A DNA stretch of 64,000 nt, taken from NCBI RefSeq assembly GCF_900218015.1, contig NZ_UFQQ01000021.1, positions 1 through 64,000 on the forward strand, read 5' to 3'. The notes below the pieces were generated by a model that was given only the letters and a program-made list of their open reading frames with translations, was not told the origin of the DNA and made no database searches. Source of the DNA: Rhodopseudomonas pentothenatexigens (lineage in GTDB: Bacteria > Pseudomonadota > Alphaproteobacteria > Rhizobiales > Xanthobacteraceae). Below are positions 1 through 9,703 of the stretch, piece by piece. The position numbers and the translations under genes were made by a program. The number at the start of each line of letters is the position of its first letter. Positions within the stretch are counted from its first letter, which is position 1.

Positions 1-8
1 GCAACACC

Positions 9-74
9 GACAGAGGCGCCCGCACCGGGTTACGGCGAGATGATCGGCCGGGAATCTACCGAGCGGCCTCTGTC
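9..74. other. Long-range inverted repeat, possible structured RNA
   Basis: Nine bases GACAGAGGC at 9-17 are perfectly complementary to GCCTCTGTC at 66-74, and a short CGGC/GCCG hairpin lies between them, so the segment could fold as one RNA domain. I could not match it to a riboswitch or small-RNA family. In frame +1 the same DNA is open from the window edge to a TGA at 79-81 (about 26 codons), so it could instead be the tail of a gene cut by the edge. There is no T tract after the second arm, which argues against a simple terminator. Confidence 0.3.
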
Positions 75-152
75 GTGCTGACTATGCACCAGCACATCGC
101 AGATACAGGAATCTCGACGTTCGGTGCACCGAAACAGCCAAACAATCTCGGG

Positions 153-189
153 ATTCCGGGTTCGCTCGCTCCGCGAGCGCCCCGGAATG
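153..189. repeat. Palindromic intergenic repeat, ATTCCGGG family
   Basis: The arms ATTCCGGG and CCCCGGAAT enclose a second palindrome TCGCTCGC..GCGAGCG. Near-identical copies lie at 24035, 24114 and 28263, and related ones at 23250 and 28189. This copy sits just beyond the argG stop codon. Confidence 0.8.
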
Positions 190-201
190 ACCGTGGAGCC
201 C

Positions 202-1635
<1,434 letters not shown>

Positions 1636-2415
1636 TCAGGTGGTGGCCGGCGCCGGGCCGACATCGCGGCCACGCCATTTCGAGCGCCAGCGGTAGCCCG
1701 GCCAGAACGCCCGAGTCAGCGCGGCGTCGATCGCGGCGTCCGAGGTCCGGCTCCAGGCCCAGCGGTAGATCAGTGCGTAGAGCAGCCAGATCACCAGGAA
1801 GGTGACAAGGCCGGCGATCACCACGTCGGTGAAGAAATGCCCGCCGAACGCCATCCGCAGCCCGCTGGTGACGGTGCCGAACACGAAGGCCGCCGCATAG
1901 GCGTAAGGCCGCACCGCGGGCGGCGTCAGCGCCGCCGGCGCGAAGGTCCAATAGGCGGTCGCGCCCTCGCCGGAGAAGAACGAGCAGTTCTTCGGGCAGG
2001 CGCCGGAATTGTCCCACCACGCCTTGAACTGCCACGGGCCGTTGAATTCGGTCACCGCGGCCGGCCGCGGCCGGCCCCAATGGCTCTTGAAGGTCATGTT
2101 GGTGAGCACGCCCGCCGACAGCGTGATGCTGATCAGCAGAAACGCCACCGTGCGGCCCGGCATCACCAGTGGAAGGTCGGGACGGATCATCTTGTAGACC
2201 AGCGCGAAGATCGACGGCGCCGCGATCGCCCAGGCGATCCACATCGCCAGATCGCGCACGAACTCCAGATCATCGACCGAGCGCAGCGGGAAGGTCTTGG
2301 CGGCGGAATCGTAAAACAGCCCCGCCAGCCACAGATCGAGCCCCGGGAACACGCCGAATATCAGCCCGATGCCGGCGAACAGCGCCAGCGCAATGAGAAG
2401 TCCCTTGCGGTTCAT
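1636..2415 (-). CDS. PAP2-family phosphatase, lipid-A/PgpB type
   Basis: Integral membrane acid phosphatase of 259 residues that probably removes phosphate from a lipid substrate such as lipid A, phosphatidylglycerol phosphate or undecaprenyl diphosphate. The three PAP2 signatures are present: KSHWGRPRP near residue 107, FFSGEGATA near 137 and SGLRMAFGGHFFTD near 183, with the catalytic histidine in the last. About six hydrophobic segments are visible, starting with a strongly hydrophobic N-terminus. Its ATG overlaps the stop of the upstream membrane protein gene by four bases (ATGA), so the two are translationally coupled. LpxE/LpxF versus PgpB specificity cannot be decided from sequence. 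Confidence 0.85.
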   Translation of the reverse strand: MNRKGLLIALALFAGIGLIFGVFPGLDLWLAGLFYDSAAKTFPLRSVDDLEFVRDLAMWIAWAIAAPSIFALVYKMIRPDLPLVMPGRTVAFLLISITLSAGVLTNMTFKSHWGRPRPAAVTEFNGPWQFKAWWDNSGACPKNCSFFSGEGATAYWTFAPAALTPPAVRPYAYAAAFVFGTVTSGLRMAFGGHFFTDVVIAGLVTFLVIWLLYALIYRWAWSRTSDAAIDAALTRAFWPGYRWRSKWRGRDVGPAPATT

Positions 2416-2912
2416 GGGGCGCGATTTACCGGAGGCGGCACGGATTGGGAAGGCGGCAGCGGCGCACGCGGCCGCGGCGGATCGCGCCAGGCGCCGGCAT
2501 TGCGGCCGGCGACCAGCCAATACACCATGCCGCCGATGATGCCGGCTCCGGTCATGATTTCGAGATGGCGGCGGATGATGCCGTCGAACTGCAGCGTCGC
2601 GGGATCGAACGGCACCAGACCGAGATAGCAGGCGACTCCGACCAGCCCCCCGCCGATCGCATAGGCCAGCGCGCTGCGGATCGCAAACGCCTCGGTGATC
2701 AGCACAACCACCAGCGCCGGCAGCAGCGCGAAGCCGGACACGAAGATGAAGCCGAAGCCCATCATGATGTTCAGCGCGTCGGGGTCGATCGGGCCGTCGG
2801 CGATCTGGCTCACTTCCGGAAACAGCAGCATCCCGACCACCACCAGGCCGGCCGCGATCGAGGCGAGCAGAAAGCCGATCGCAATCACGAACAGCCGGCC
2901 GATCAGGGACAT
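2412..2912 (-). CDS. Small conserved membrane protein, function unknown
   Basis: A 166-residue protein with four hydrophobic segments at roughly residues 5-30, 48-72, 75-100 and 118-138, followed by a Pro/Arg-rich cytosolic-looking tail (PPRPRAPLPPSQSVPPP). I do not recognise an enzyme motif. Its stop overlaps the start of the PAP2 phosphatase by four bases, so it is the first gene of a two-gene operon and may assist or anchor the phosphatase; that role is inference. The ATG at 2910-2912 is the only one near the hydrophobic start. The upstream DNA is filled by palindromic repeats, so the promoter must lie close to the start or beyond the repeats. Confidence 0.75.
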   Translation of the reverse strand: MSLIGRLFVIAIGFLLASIAAGLVVVGMLLFPEVSQIADGPIDPDALNIMMGFGFIFVSGFALLPALVVVLITEAFAIRSALAYAIGGGLVGVACYLGLVPFDPATLQFDGIIRRHLEIMTGAGIIGGMVYWLVAGRNAGAWRDPPRPRAPLPPSQSVPPPVNRAP

Positions 2913-2953
2913 GGCGTGGTCCCATTGGCAGCTTTTGGCGACCACCTTTCCTC

Positions 2954-3044
2954 CGTCATGCCCGGGCTCGTCCCGGGCATCCACGATACGGCATCGCGGC
3001 TCGGAGTGAAGACGTGGATGGCCGGGCCAAGCCCGGCCATGACG
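2954..3044. repeat. Palindromic repeat, GTCATGCCCGGG family
   Basis: Composite element. The left half has CGTCATGCCCGGG facing CCCGGGCATCCAC, the right half GTGGATGGCCGGG facing CCCGGCCATGACG. The outer ends GTCATG and CATGAC are also complementary, so the whole 91 bases can fold as one cruciform. The copy at 43540-43630 is nearly the same. Confidence 0.8.
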
Positions 3045-3067
3045 GCGGCTGTAGATCGGTTGCGGTT

Positions 3068-3143
3068 CGTCATTGCCGGGCTCGACCCGGCAATCCATCC
3101 GCTTCGAAAGAGATGGACACGCGGGTCGAGCCCGCGTGTGACG
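3068..3143. repeat. Palindromic repeat, GTCATTGCCGGG family
   Basis: Two-hairpin element: GTCATTGCCGGG..CCCGGCAATCCATC at the left, then GATGGACACGCGGG..CCCGCGTGTGAC at the right. The sister copy at 32539-32614 lies between sdhA and sdhB. The two adjacent elements at 2954 and 3068 fill most of the 253-base gap between the membrane protein gene and rlmN. Confidence 0.75.
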
Positions 3144-3165
3144 TCCGAATGTGAGGGGACGCCCA

Positions 3166-4365
3166 TCAATCCGTCATCGCCATGGCGCGGAGCGCGTTGC
3201 GTTCGCGCACCGACAGCTTTTCGGTTTCGGATTTGAGCTGGCCGCAGGCGGCCAGAATGTCGCGGCCGCGCGGGGTGCGCACCGGCGACGAGTAGCCGGC
3301 GTTGAAGATGTACTCGGAGAATTTCTCGATCTGGTCCCAGTCCGAGCACTCGTATTTCGAGCCCGGCCAGGGGTTGAACGGGATCAGATTGATCTTGGCC
3401 GGAATTCCCTTGAGCAGTTGCACCAGCTTGCGCGCGTCGTCGAGTGAATCGTTGACGTCCTTCAGCATCACGTATTCGAAGGTGATGCGGCGCGCATTCG
3501 AGGCGCCCGGATAGTCGCGGCAGGCCTGCAGCAATTCCTTCAACGGGTACTTGCGGTTCAGCGGCACCAGCTCGTCGCGGAGTTCGTCGCGCACCGCGTG
3601 CAGCGAGATCGCCAGCATCACGCCGATCTCGTCGCCGGTGCGCTTGATGTTCGGCACCACGCCGGAGGTCGACAGCGTGATCCGCCGCCGCGAAATGCCG
3701 ATGCCCTCGTTGTCGGAGACGATCAGCAGCGCGTCGCGCACGGCGTCGAAATTGTACAGAGGCTCGCCCATCCCCATCATCACGATATTGGTGATCAGGC
3801 GGTTGCCGTTCGGCGTCTCGCGGTCGATCCAGTCATTCAGACGGTCGCGCGCCACCATCACCTGGCCGACGATCTCGCCGGCGGTGAGGTTGCGCACCAG
3901 GCGCTGGGTGCCGGTATGGCAGAACGAACAATTGAGCGTGCAGCCGACCTGGCTGGAGACGCACAGCGTGCCGCGATCGGTTTCCGGAATGTAGACGCAC
4001 TCGACTTCGTGAGCCTTTTGTCCGTCGCCGCCGCTCGGCAGCCGCAGCAGCCATTTGCGGGTGCCGTCGGCCGAAATCTGTTCGGCCACCACTTCGGGAC
4101 GGTCGACCGTGACATGCTCCGCCAGGGTCGCCCGCATCTCCTTGGACACGTTGGTCATTTCGGCGAAATCGCGGGCGCCCCGGACATACATCCAGTGCCA
4201 AAGCTGCTGCGCCCGCATCTTGCGCTGGGGCGGCGCCACGCCTACGTCGCCGAGCCGGTCGCACAATTCCGCCCGCGACAGCCCGATCAGCGACGGCTTG
4301 GCCGGCGGCACATAGGTTTCCAGCGGGGTCTTCTCGACCAGGGTCGAGGCGGCAGAAGGCGTCAT
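3166..4365 (-). CDS. rlmN: Dual-specificity 23S rRNA/tRNA adenine-C2 methyltransferase
   Basis: Radical-SAM enzyme that methylates C2 of A2503 in 23S rRNA and A37 in some tRNAs. The 399-residue protein carries the cluster motif CTLNCSFC at about residues 136-143. The two methyl-relay cysteines are visible in context: one in CVSSQVGC just before the cluster motif and one in AACGQL near the C-terminus. Other family blocks are [11 protein letters not shown] and [17 protein letters not shown]. The ATG at 4363-4365 (MTPSAASTL) gives the normal length. It is the third of three minus-strand genes (SDR, IalB-like, rlmN), but a hairpin separates it from the IalB-like gene, so it is probably transcribed on its own. 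Confidence 0.97.
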   Translation of the reverse strand: MTPSAASTLVEKTPLETYVPPAKPSLIGLSRAELCDRLGDVGVAPPQRKMRAQQLWHWMYVRGARDFAEMTNVSKEMRATLAEHVTVDRPEVVAEQISADGTRKWLLRLPSGGDGQKAHEVECVYIPETDRGTLCVSSQVGCTLNCSFCHTGTQRLVRNLTAGEIVGQVMVARDRLNDWIDRETPNGNRLITNIVMMGMGEPLYNFDAVRDALLIVSDNEGIGISRRRITLSTSGVVPNIKRTGDEIGVMLAISLHAVRDELRDELVPLNRKYPLKELLQACRDYPGASNARRITFEYVMLKDVNDSLDDARKLVQLLKGIPAKINLIPFNPWPGSKYECSDWDQIEKFSEYIFNAGYSSPVRTPRGRDILAACGQLKSETEKLSVRERNALRAMAMTD

Positions 4366-4449
4366 CGGATCACGTCTGGTTTGTGGCCGGCTATTCCGCG
4401 CCGGGCATGCAGGGGCGGGCCTAATCCGCCGGTCGCCGTGCATATAAGA

Positions 4450-4481
4450 ACCCGCCGCCCGATTGTCGTCGGCCGGCGGGT
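4450..4481 (-). terminator. Possible terminator after the IalB-like gene
   Basis: ACCCGCCG at 4450-4457 pairs with CGGCGGGT at 4474-4481. Read on the minus strand the hairpin is followed by TTCTTAT, a weak T tract. It lies about 70 bases beyond the stop of the 4550-5125 gene. Confidence 0.4.
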
Positions 4482-4549
4482 CATCTTTGCCAGAATGCTT
4501 TACCGAACGGGGCGGCCCGCCTCAAGAGCCGGCGGCCGATGGGCAGCTA

Positions 4550-5125
4550 TTAGCCGCCGCAGGCCTGCGCCACCTTGTCCAGCGCCTGCGACAGGCCCTT
4601 CAACGAAAAAACGTCGGTACTGGCGGTTCCTTTGGAGGAAACGCCCTTGACGGTGATGTCCGCGCCCTTGCGCATCGCCTCGACCAGGCGGTCTTCCTCG
4701 GCGGCGTTCTTGATCCAGATGCCGTCGCCCTGAGTGTACATCGCGAACGAAGTCCCGCCGACATCGATCGTCGATTCCGAGCCCGGCTTCAGCGGATAGC
4801 CCACCATCACCGAAACTTCATTGACGACCTTCTCGGCCGGCCGGGTCGAGATGAACGCGTAAGCGGGATCACGCGGCCGGTTCGGCGGATTGGTCTTGGA
4901 CGACGACGGCTTGGCCAGCGCGAAGCACACTTTCTTGCCGCCCGGGGCGGCGGTGTAGGCGCCCCAACTGCCGAACTGGCCGATCAGCGTCGGTTCGGCG
5001 CCGCCGGACGTGGACGCCGGCGTCGCGGCAGATTTGCTCCGCGCATCGCGCGCGTGCGCCGCGTCGGTCGCAGCAACCATCAACGGGCCCGCCAGAGCGG
5101 CAATCAGCATTCGCCTCACGATCAT
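4550..5125 (-). CDS. Invasion-associated locus B (IalB) family periplasmic protein
   Basis: A 191-residue exported protein. The N-terminus MIVRRMLIAALAGPLMVAAT followed by DAAHARD reads as a Sec signal peptide with cleavage after AHA. The mature part has the IalB-family pattern: WGAYTAAPGGKKVCFALAKP, then YAFISTRPAEKVVNEVSVMVGYPL and a C-terminal DVFSLKGLSQAL. IalB was named in Bartonella, but homologues are widespread in free-living Rhizobiales, where their role is not known. The ATG at 5123-5125 is used because the in-frame codon two positions upstream is TTG. Confidence 0.8.
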   Translation of the reverse strand: MIVRRMLIAALAGPLMVAATDAAHARDARSKSAATPASTSGGAEPTLIGQFGSWGAYTAAPGGKKVCFALAKPSSSKTNPPNRPRDPAYAFISTRPAEKVVNEVSVMVGYPLKPGSESTIDVGGTSFAMYTQGDGIWIKNAAEEDRLVEAMRKGADITVKGVSSKGTASTDVFSLKGLSQALDKVAQACGG

Positions 5126-5284
5126 GGGCAAGTCTGGTCCCTCATCATTGTGACTGCAGCATGGCCTGTCAGGCCCGCCTGTTCACGTTGCCCGGAATAG
5201 CCGGGATGGCCGATTCTGTGAAGGCGCCAAAGCGGTGATCACCATCCTTCAAAGCAGCGCATGTATCTGGCGTACAATCAGGAT

Positions 5285-6115
5285 TTACCTTCGTACGGCA
5301 CGGTGCGCGGCCCATTGCTGATCGCTCCAGTGCAACAGGTCATCGGCACCCGACGAGCGCAGATGCGCGCCGCCGTCCTGCACCACCATCTCGCCGTTGA
5401 TGTAGCCGGCCTGATCCGAAATCAGGAAGCTGGCGAGATTGGCGAGTTCGTCGTGATGACCGACCCGGCCGAGCGGCACACGCGCGGCCGGATCCGCGGC
5501 TCGCCCGTCCGGCTGCAACTGTGCGGTCGCGCCCGCGGTCGGAAACGCGCCGGGCGCGATCGCCACCAGGCGGATCTGTTTCGGACCCCACTCGACCGCG
5601 AGGCTCTTGGTCATCGCCAGTACCGCCGACTTCGCCATCGCCGACGGCACCGTGAAGGCGCGGCCGGTGATCGTCGAGGTCGACAGGATGCTGAGCACGA
5701 CGCCCGCGCGTCCGCCGTCGATCCAGCGTCGGCCGGCACCGAGCGTGCAGTACATCGCGCCGTGCAGCGTCGGCGCCAGGATCGCGTCGGCGGCGCGCGC
5801 CGACAGCCGTTCGGTCTGCGCGATGAAGGTCGCGGCGGCATTGTTGATCAAGACGTCGAGCGGCGCGTCGCGCCAGATGGCGTCGAGCATGCCTTCCACC
5901 GCTTGCGGATCGCGCACGTCGCAAACGCTGGTGTCGACTTCGCCGCCGCGCGACCGAATTCGCTCTGCGGTCTGCTGCAGCACCTCGGCGCGTCGCCCGC
6001 ACAGCACCAGCGACGCACCGAGTTCGGCGAAGCGCGCCGCCATCGCGGCGCCGAGTCCGGAACCGCCGCCGGTAATCAGAATTCGTTTGTTCGCGAGCAG
6101 ACCAGCCTCGAACAT
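5285..6115 (-). CDS. SDR-family oxidoreductase, 2,4-dienoyl-CoA reductase-like
   Basis: Cytosolic NAD(P)-dependent reductase of 276 residues. The cofactor motif TGGGSGLG is at about residue 15 and NNAA at about 95. The usual YxxxK catalytic pair is replaced by SAMAK within VPSAMAKSAVLAMTKSLAVE. The serine-for-tyrosine change and the flanking text PSA.AK..V.AM.KSLA.EWG match eukaryotic 2,4-dienoyl-CoA reductases, so a role in degrading polyunsaturated or trans acyl-CoAs is the best guess. It is divergent from a quinone oxidoreductase gene 201 bases away. The ATG at 6113-6115 places the Rossmann motif at the normal distance from the start. Confidence 0.8.
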   Translation of the reverse strand: MFEAGLLANKRILITGGGSGLGAAMAARFAELGASLVLCGRRAEVLQQTAERIRSRGGEVDTSVCDVRDPQAVEGMLDAIWRDAPLDVLINNAAATFIAQTERLSARAADAILAPTLHGAMYCTLGAGRRWIDGGRAGVVLSILSTSTITGRAFTVPSAMAKSAVLAMTKSLAVEWGPKQIRLVAIAPGAFPTAGATAQLQPDGRAADPAARVPLGRVGHHDELANLASFLISDQAGYINGEMVVQDGGAHLRSSGADDLLHWSDQQWAAHRAVRR

Positions 6116-6167
6116 CGCACGGCTCCTTGATTGACCGCGTAACGGAATTCGCGGGGATGTAGTCCCA

Positions 6168-6221
6168 CAATCCATCATCTTTCGAGAACGGATGGATTGC
6201 CGGGTCAAGCCCGGCAATGAC
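6168..6221. repeat. Degenerate palindromic repeat between divergent genes
   Basis: The right half of the GTCATTGCCGGG element is intact (GATGGATTGCCGGG..CCCGGCAATGAC at 6191-6221). The left half is reduced to AATCCATC, which still pairs with GATGGATT. It occupies the shared promoter region of the SDR and quinone oxidoreductase genes. Confidence 0.6.
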
Positions 6222-6316
6222 AACGCGGCAGAACGCTCGGCCCGAATCCGATTGTCCCTCGCGTGCAAATCCGGCAGAACGGCAGGCAATCACAAACCTC
6301 GTACCCGGGTGGATAC

Positions 6317-7291
6317 ATGAAGGCCATTCTCTGCCAGCAATATTGCGGTCCCGACGACCTCGTTTACGCCGACGTGCCCGATCCGGTCGCCGGGCCCGGC
6401 GAAGCGGTGATCGCGATCAAGGCGGCGGCGCTGAACTTCTTCGATATCCTGATGATCCAGGGCAAGTACCAGATCAAGCCGCCGTTCCCGTTCTCGCCGG
6501 GTGCGGAAGTCGCGGGCGTGATCGAGAGCGTCGGTGAAGGCGTCACCGATCTGAAGGTCGGCGATCGCGTGGTGGCATCGTGCGGACACAACGGCGCGCG
6601 CGAGAAGATCGCGCTGCCGGCGCAGCAGATCGTCAAGATTCCCGACAATCTCGATTTCGATCGCGCCGCCGGCATCATCATCATCTACGGCACCGCGTTG
6701 CATGCGCTGGAAGACCGCGCCAGCCCGAAGCCGGGCGAGACGCTGGCCGTGCTCGGCGCAGCCGGCGGCACCGGCCTCGCCGCCTGCGAACTCGGCAAGC
6801 TGATGGGCCTGAAGGTGATCGCCTGCGCCTCCTCGGAGGAGAAGCTGGCGTTCGCCAAACAGCACGGCGCCGAGCTGACGCTGAACTACGCGACCGAAGA
6901 TCTGAAAGAGGGGCTGAAGAAACTCACCGGCGGCAAGGGCGTCGACATCGTGTTCGATCCGGTCGGTGGGACCTACGCCGAAGCCGCACTGCGTTCGATC
7001 GCCTGGGAAGGCCGCTTCCTGGTGATCGGCTTTGCGGCCGGCGACATTCCGAAGATGCCGCTCAACCTCGCGCTGCTGAAGGGCTGCGACATTCGCGGCG
7101 TGTTCTGGGGGGCGTGGACGCGGATCAATCCGGAGAAGAACCGAGCTAATCTCGAAAAGCTGGTGCAGTGGGCCGCGGAGGGCAAGATCTCCTCGCACGT
7201 CGACCGTACCTTCCCGCTGGCGCAGACCGCCGACGCGCTGAAAGTGCTCGCCGGCCGCCAGGCGATGGGCAAGGTGATCCTGCACCCGTGA
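6317..7291 (+). CDS. NADPH:quinone oxidoreductase family protein (zinc-free MDR)
   Basis: A 324-residue medium-chain dehydrogenase/reductase of the zeta-crystallin/QOR type. It has the GroES-like N-terminal domain (AAALNFFDILMIQGKYQ, then PFSPGAEVAGVIESVGEGV) and a Rossmann domain with LGAAGGTGLAACELGKLMG at about residue 150. The cysteine and histidine zinc ligands of alcohol dehydrogenases are absent. The usual reaction is NADPH-dependent reduction of quinones or enals. Sitting divergently next to a dienoyl-CoA-reductase-like SDR suggests an acyl-CoA or enone substrate, which is inference. The ATG at 6317 begins MKAILCQQ, the normal family start. Confidence 0.88.
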   Translation: MKAILCQQYCGPDDLVYADVPDPVAGPGEAVIAIKAAALNFFDILMIQGKYQIKPPFPFSPGAEVAGVIESVGEGVTDLKVGDRVVASCGHNGAREKIALPAQQIVKIPDNLDFDRAAGIIIIYGTALHALEDRASPKPGETLAVLGAAGGTGLAACELGKLMGLKVIACASSEEKLAFAKQHGAELTLNYATEDLKEGLKKLTGGKGVDIVFDPVGGTYAEAALRSIAWEGRFLVIGFAAGDIPKMPLNLALLKGCDIRGVFWGAWTRINPEKNRANLEKLVQWAAEGKISSHVDRTFPLAQTADALKVLAGRQAMGKVILHP

Positions 7292-7418
7292 GGATGCTGA
7301 ATCGGTGGGTTGGCGCGCACCGCCCAACCCGTCGATTCACGGCGCCGCGTGCAGATGGTGGGTTACGGCGCAAGATCGCCTAGCTCACCCTTGTATCAGC
7401 GTGCTACGCGTGCCCGCG

Positions 7419-9557
7419 TTATGCCGGCATCAACTCCGGCCGCGTAGCCGCTGCGGGCTCGCTCGCGACCGGTTGCGCGCTCGCCAGCAGTCCCGGCATC
7501 AGCGCCTCGGCAGCGTTGGCGCCGGAGATCACCACCGCCTCGATGCCGGCGCCGATATTGCCGCCGCCGGCGATCACCAGATTGCGCAGCGGGGTTTTCG
7601 AACCTCGGAGCTGTCCCGCGGTCGACATCCCGTAGATCGAACCGAAGCTCGCCCAGTCGTAGCGCGCGTAGGTCACCGGGCTGGCGTCGGTGCGATACAC
7701 GATGTGCTGCGACAGGTCCGGGATCACGGCTTCGGCAGCGGCGATCATCCGGTCGCCGAACGCCTGCTTGCGCCGCAGATAGCTGTCCGAACGTCGCCAC
7801 GCCTTCCAGTCGGTGCCGCCGTCCTGCGGCGGAAACCAGGTTTTCGCCTCGTCGTGCGGCACCAGCGCGATCAGCGACAGGATCGCATGGCCGGGCGGCG
7901 CGGCGGAGGGATCGAGCTTCGACATCATCGCGATGCCGAGTTTGACCGGAGTCTGCAGGTGCGTCGACGGACCGAGGTCCGGCACGCAATCGATCCCGAG
8001 ATGCACGCTGAAGCACGAATTCGCCGGGGCCGCGTCGGCCACCCGGGCACGGAACCTCGCCGGCAGCGTGTCAGATGGTAGCAGTTCGAGCATGGTGCGC
8101 TTGAAGTCGGCGTTCGACACCACCGCGCGGGCTCGCACCGTCTCGCCGCCAGCGAGGATCACGCCGGCCGCGCGGCGCTGCTCGACCAGGATCTCCCGCA
8201 CCGCCGTCTTCAGCCGTAGCTTGCCGCCGCGTGCCTCGATCGCCGCCACCAGCGCCTCGGCGACGACGCCCGAACCGCCGCGCGGATAATAACCGCCGTG
8301 GAAGTAATAGCCGAAGATCGGCACCATCCTGGCGCAGCTCGGCCGCTCGCTGCCGTCGCCGATATAGCCGGACAGCCCGTCGATCACCGCCACCACGGCC
8401 GGATCGTCGACATGCGCCGCGACCAGTTCGGCGAACGGAAGGTTCATCCATTTGTAGGCGTGCGGATGGGCGCGCGGAAACGCCAGCAAGTCCTCGATCG
8501 TCGCCGGCGGGCCGGGAACCCCGCCGCGGCCGGCGGCGGTGGCGAACATGTCGTCGAAGATCGCCTTGATCTCCTCGAACAGCGCCGCGATGCCGGCGGC
8601 GCTGCCCGGAAACCGCTCGCCGAGCAGCCGGACGTAATCGCGCCAGTCGGGCGGAACGTCGATCACACCGTGCTCGGTGTGGAAGCTCTGGGTCACCCGC
8701 TCCCAGCCGATCCGGTCGGCAACGCCGAGCCGCTGCAGCAGCGTGGCGAACGGCCCGCCCGGCTGCACGCCGGAGAAATCGTGCGGTCCGGCATCGAACC
8801 GGTACAGCACCGGCCGGTTCAGATGATGCGCCTTGCGCAAGTAACTGTGGCAGTAGCCGCCGGGAACGACGTGCTGATCGAACACCTGCACCTTCAGCCC
8901 GGCGTCGGCCAGCAGCGCCGCGGCGGTGAGGCCGCCGATCCCGGCACCGATCACCGCCACGTCGCAATCCTCTCGCCCACCCGCAGCGAACGACGGCGCC
9001 GGCCAGCGATAGCTCTCGTGCGCGTCGATCAGCCGCTGCAGCACCAGGCGGATCGCCAGCCTCGGCCCGAAGATCGAGACCAGCGCGCCGACCGTGAAGA
9101 TCGCGCCGATCAGTTCGGCCGGTGCGCCCAGATAGCGGCAGGCGGCGATCGCCGCGAACAGCACCGCCCACAGCGCGGTGATCGCGGCGTTGACGACGAA
9201 GAACTGCGGCGTGCCGGCATTGTCCGGATAGGCGGCGCGCGAATAGTCGGCGGTCCAAGGCCGTTGCGCCGCGAGGCTGAGCGCGCTGATCGCCGACAAT
9301 CCCGCAAACGACAGCCACAGGGCATTGGCGGCGGCGACGGCCGGGGCGATCAGGTGCAGCGCCGCCAGACCGGCGAACAGCACCAGCCCGCCGGCTTCGA
9401 GCACGAACAGTTCACGGCGCAGCGCTCGCCAGACGTTGCCTGCGAGCGCCAGCGCGACCGCCAGCCCGATCGCCCAGCCGGGCTGATGGAGCGCCAGCAA
9501 TGCCCAGAACACCGCGAACGGGACCAGGACGAGCTTGACGGTCAGAAAGGTCCTCAT
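7419..9557 (-). CDS. CrtI/RetSat-like FAD oxidoreductase fused to a membrane domain
   Basis: A 712-residue fusion. Residues 1-170 hold five hydrophobic segments (for example TVKLVLVPFAVFWALLALH and FFVVNAAITALWAVLFAAI). The dinucleotide motif DVAVIGAGIGGLTAAALL at about 190 opens a carotenoid-desaturase/isomerase or all-trans-retinol-saturase fold, which closes with VIAGGGNIGAGIEAVV near the C-terminus. Phytoene desaturase-family proteins are normally about 500 residues and lack such a membrane domain. A polyisoprenoid, carotenoid or other lipid substrate is likely but unknown. The gene faces a TetR regulator across two GGTACC palindromes, so it is probably that regulator's target. Confidence 0.75.
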   Translation of the reverse strand: MRTFLTVKLVLVPFAVFWALLALHQPGWAIGLAVALALAGNVWRALRRELFVLEAGGLVLFAGLAALHLIAPAVAAANALWLSFAGLSAISALSLAAQRPWTADYSRAAYPDNAGTPQFFVVNAAITALWAVLFAAIAACRYLGAPAELIGAIFTVGALVSIFGPRLAIRLVLQRLIDAHESYRWPAPSFAAGGREDCDVAVIGAGIGGLTAAALLADAGLKVQVFDQHVVPGGYCHSYLRKAHHLNRPVLYRFDAGPHDFSGVQPGGPFATLLQRLGVADRIGWERVTQSFHTEHGVIDVPPDWRDYVRLLGERFPGSAAGIAALFEEIKAIFDDMFATAAGRGGVPGPPATIEDLLAFPRAHPHAYKWMNLPFAELVAAHVDDPAVVAVIDGLSGYIGDGSERPSCARMVPIFGYYFHGGYYPRGGSGVVAEALVAAIEARGGKLRLKTAVREILVEQRRAAGVILAGGETVRARAVVSNADFKRTMLELLPSDTLPARFRARVADAAPANSCFSVHLGIDCVPDLGPSTHLQTPVKLGIAMMSKLDPSAAPPGHAILSLIALVPHDEAKTWFPPQDGGTDWKAWRRSDSYLRRKQAFGDRMIAAAEAVIPDLSQHIVYRTDASPVTYARYDWASFGSIYGMSTAGQLRGSKTPLRNLVIAGGGNIGAGIEAVVISGANAAEALMPGLLASAQPVASEPAAATRPELMPA

Positions 9558-9617
9558 GGTCGTCTCCAGGCTTGGCGGGCCCGTGAGACGCCCCGGCATT
9601 GAATGCCGCAGGGGCTT

Positions 9618-9670
9618 CCGGTACCGTTGGGTACCGTATCAATAGCACATCCGGTACCAATTGGTACCGG
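9618..9670. promoter_or_regulatory. Tandem GGTACC palindromes, probable TetR operators
   Basis: Site 1 at 9618-9637 reads as an imperfect palindrome GGTACCGTTGGGTACC plus flanks. Site 2 at 9651-9670 is a perfect 20-base palindrome centred on AATT with arms CCGGTACC and GGTACCGG. The two centres are 33 bases apart, about three helical turns. They lie between the divergent oxidoreductase start at 9557 and the TetR start at 9704, the classic place for autoregulation plus control of the neighbour. Confidence 0.75.
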
Positions 9671-9703
9671 AATTTCGACACCCTCCCGGACGGCCCGTAA
9701 GTC

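Noticed and set aside
2954-3143. CRISPR-like array from two adjacent repeats
   Set aside because: Only two units, of different families, with no uniform spacers and no cas genes.
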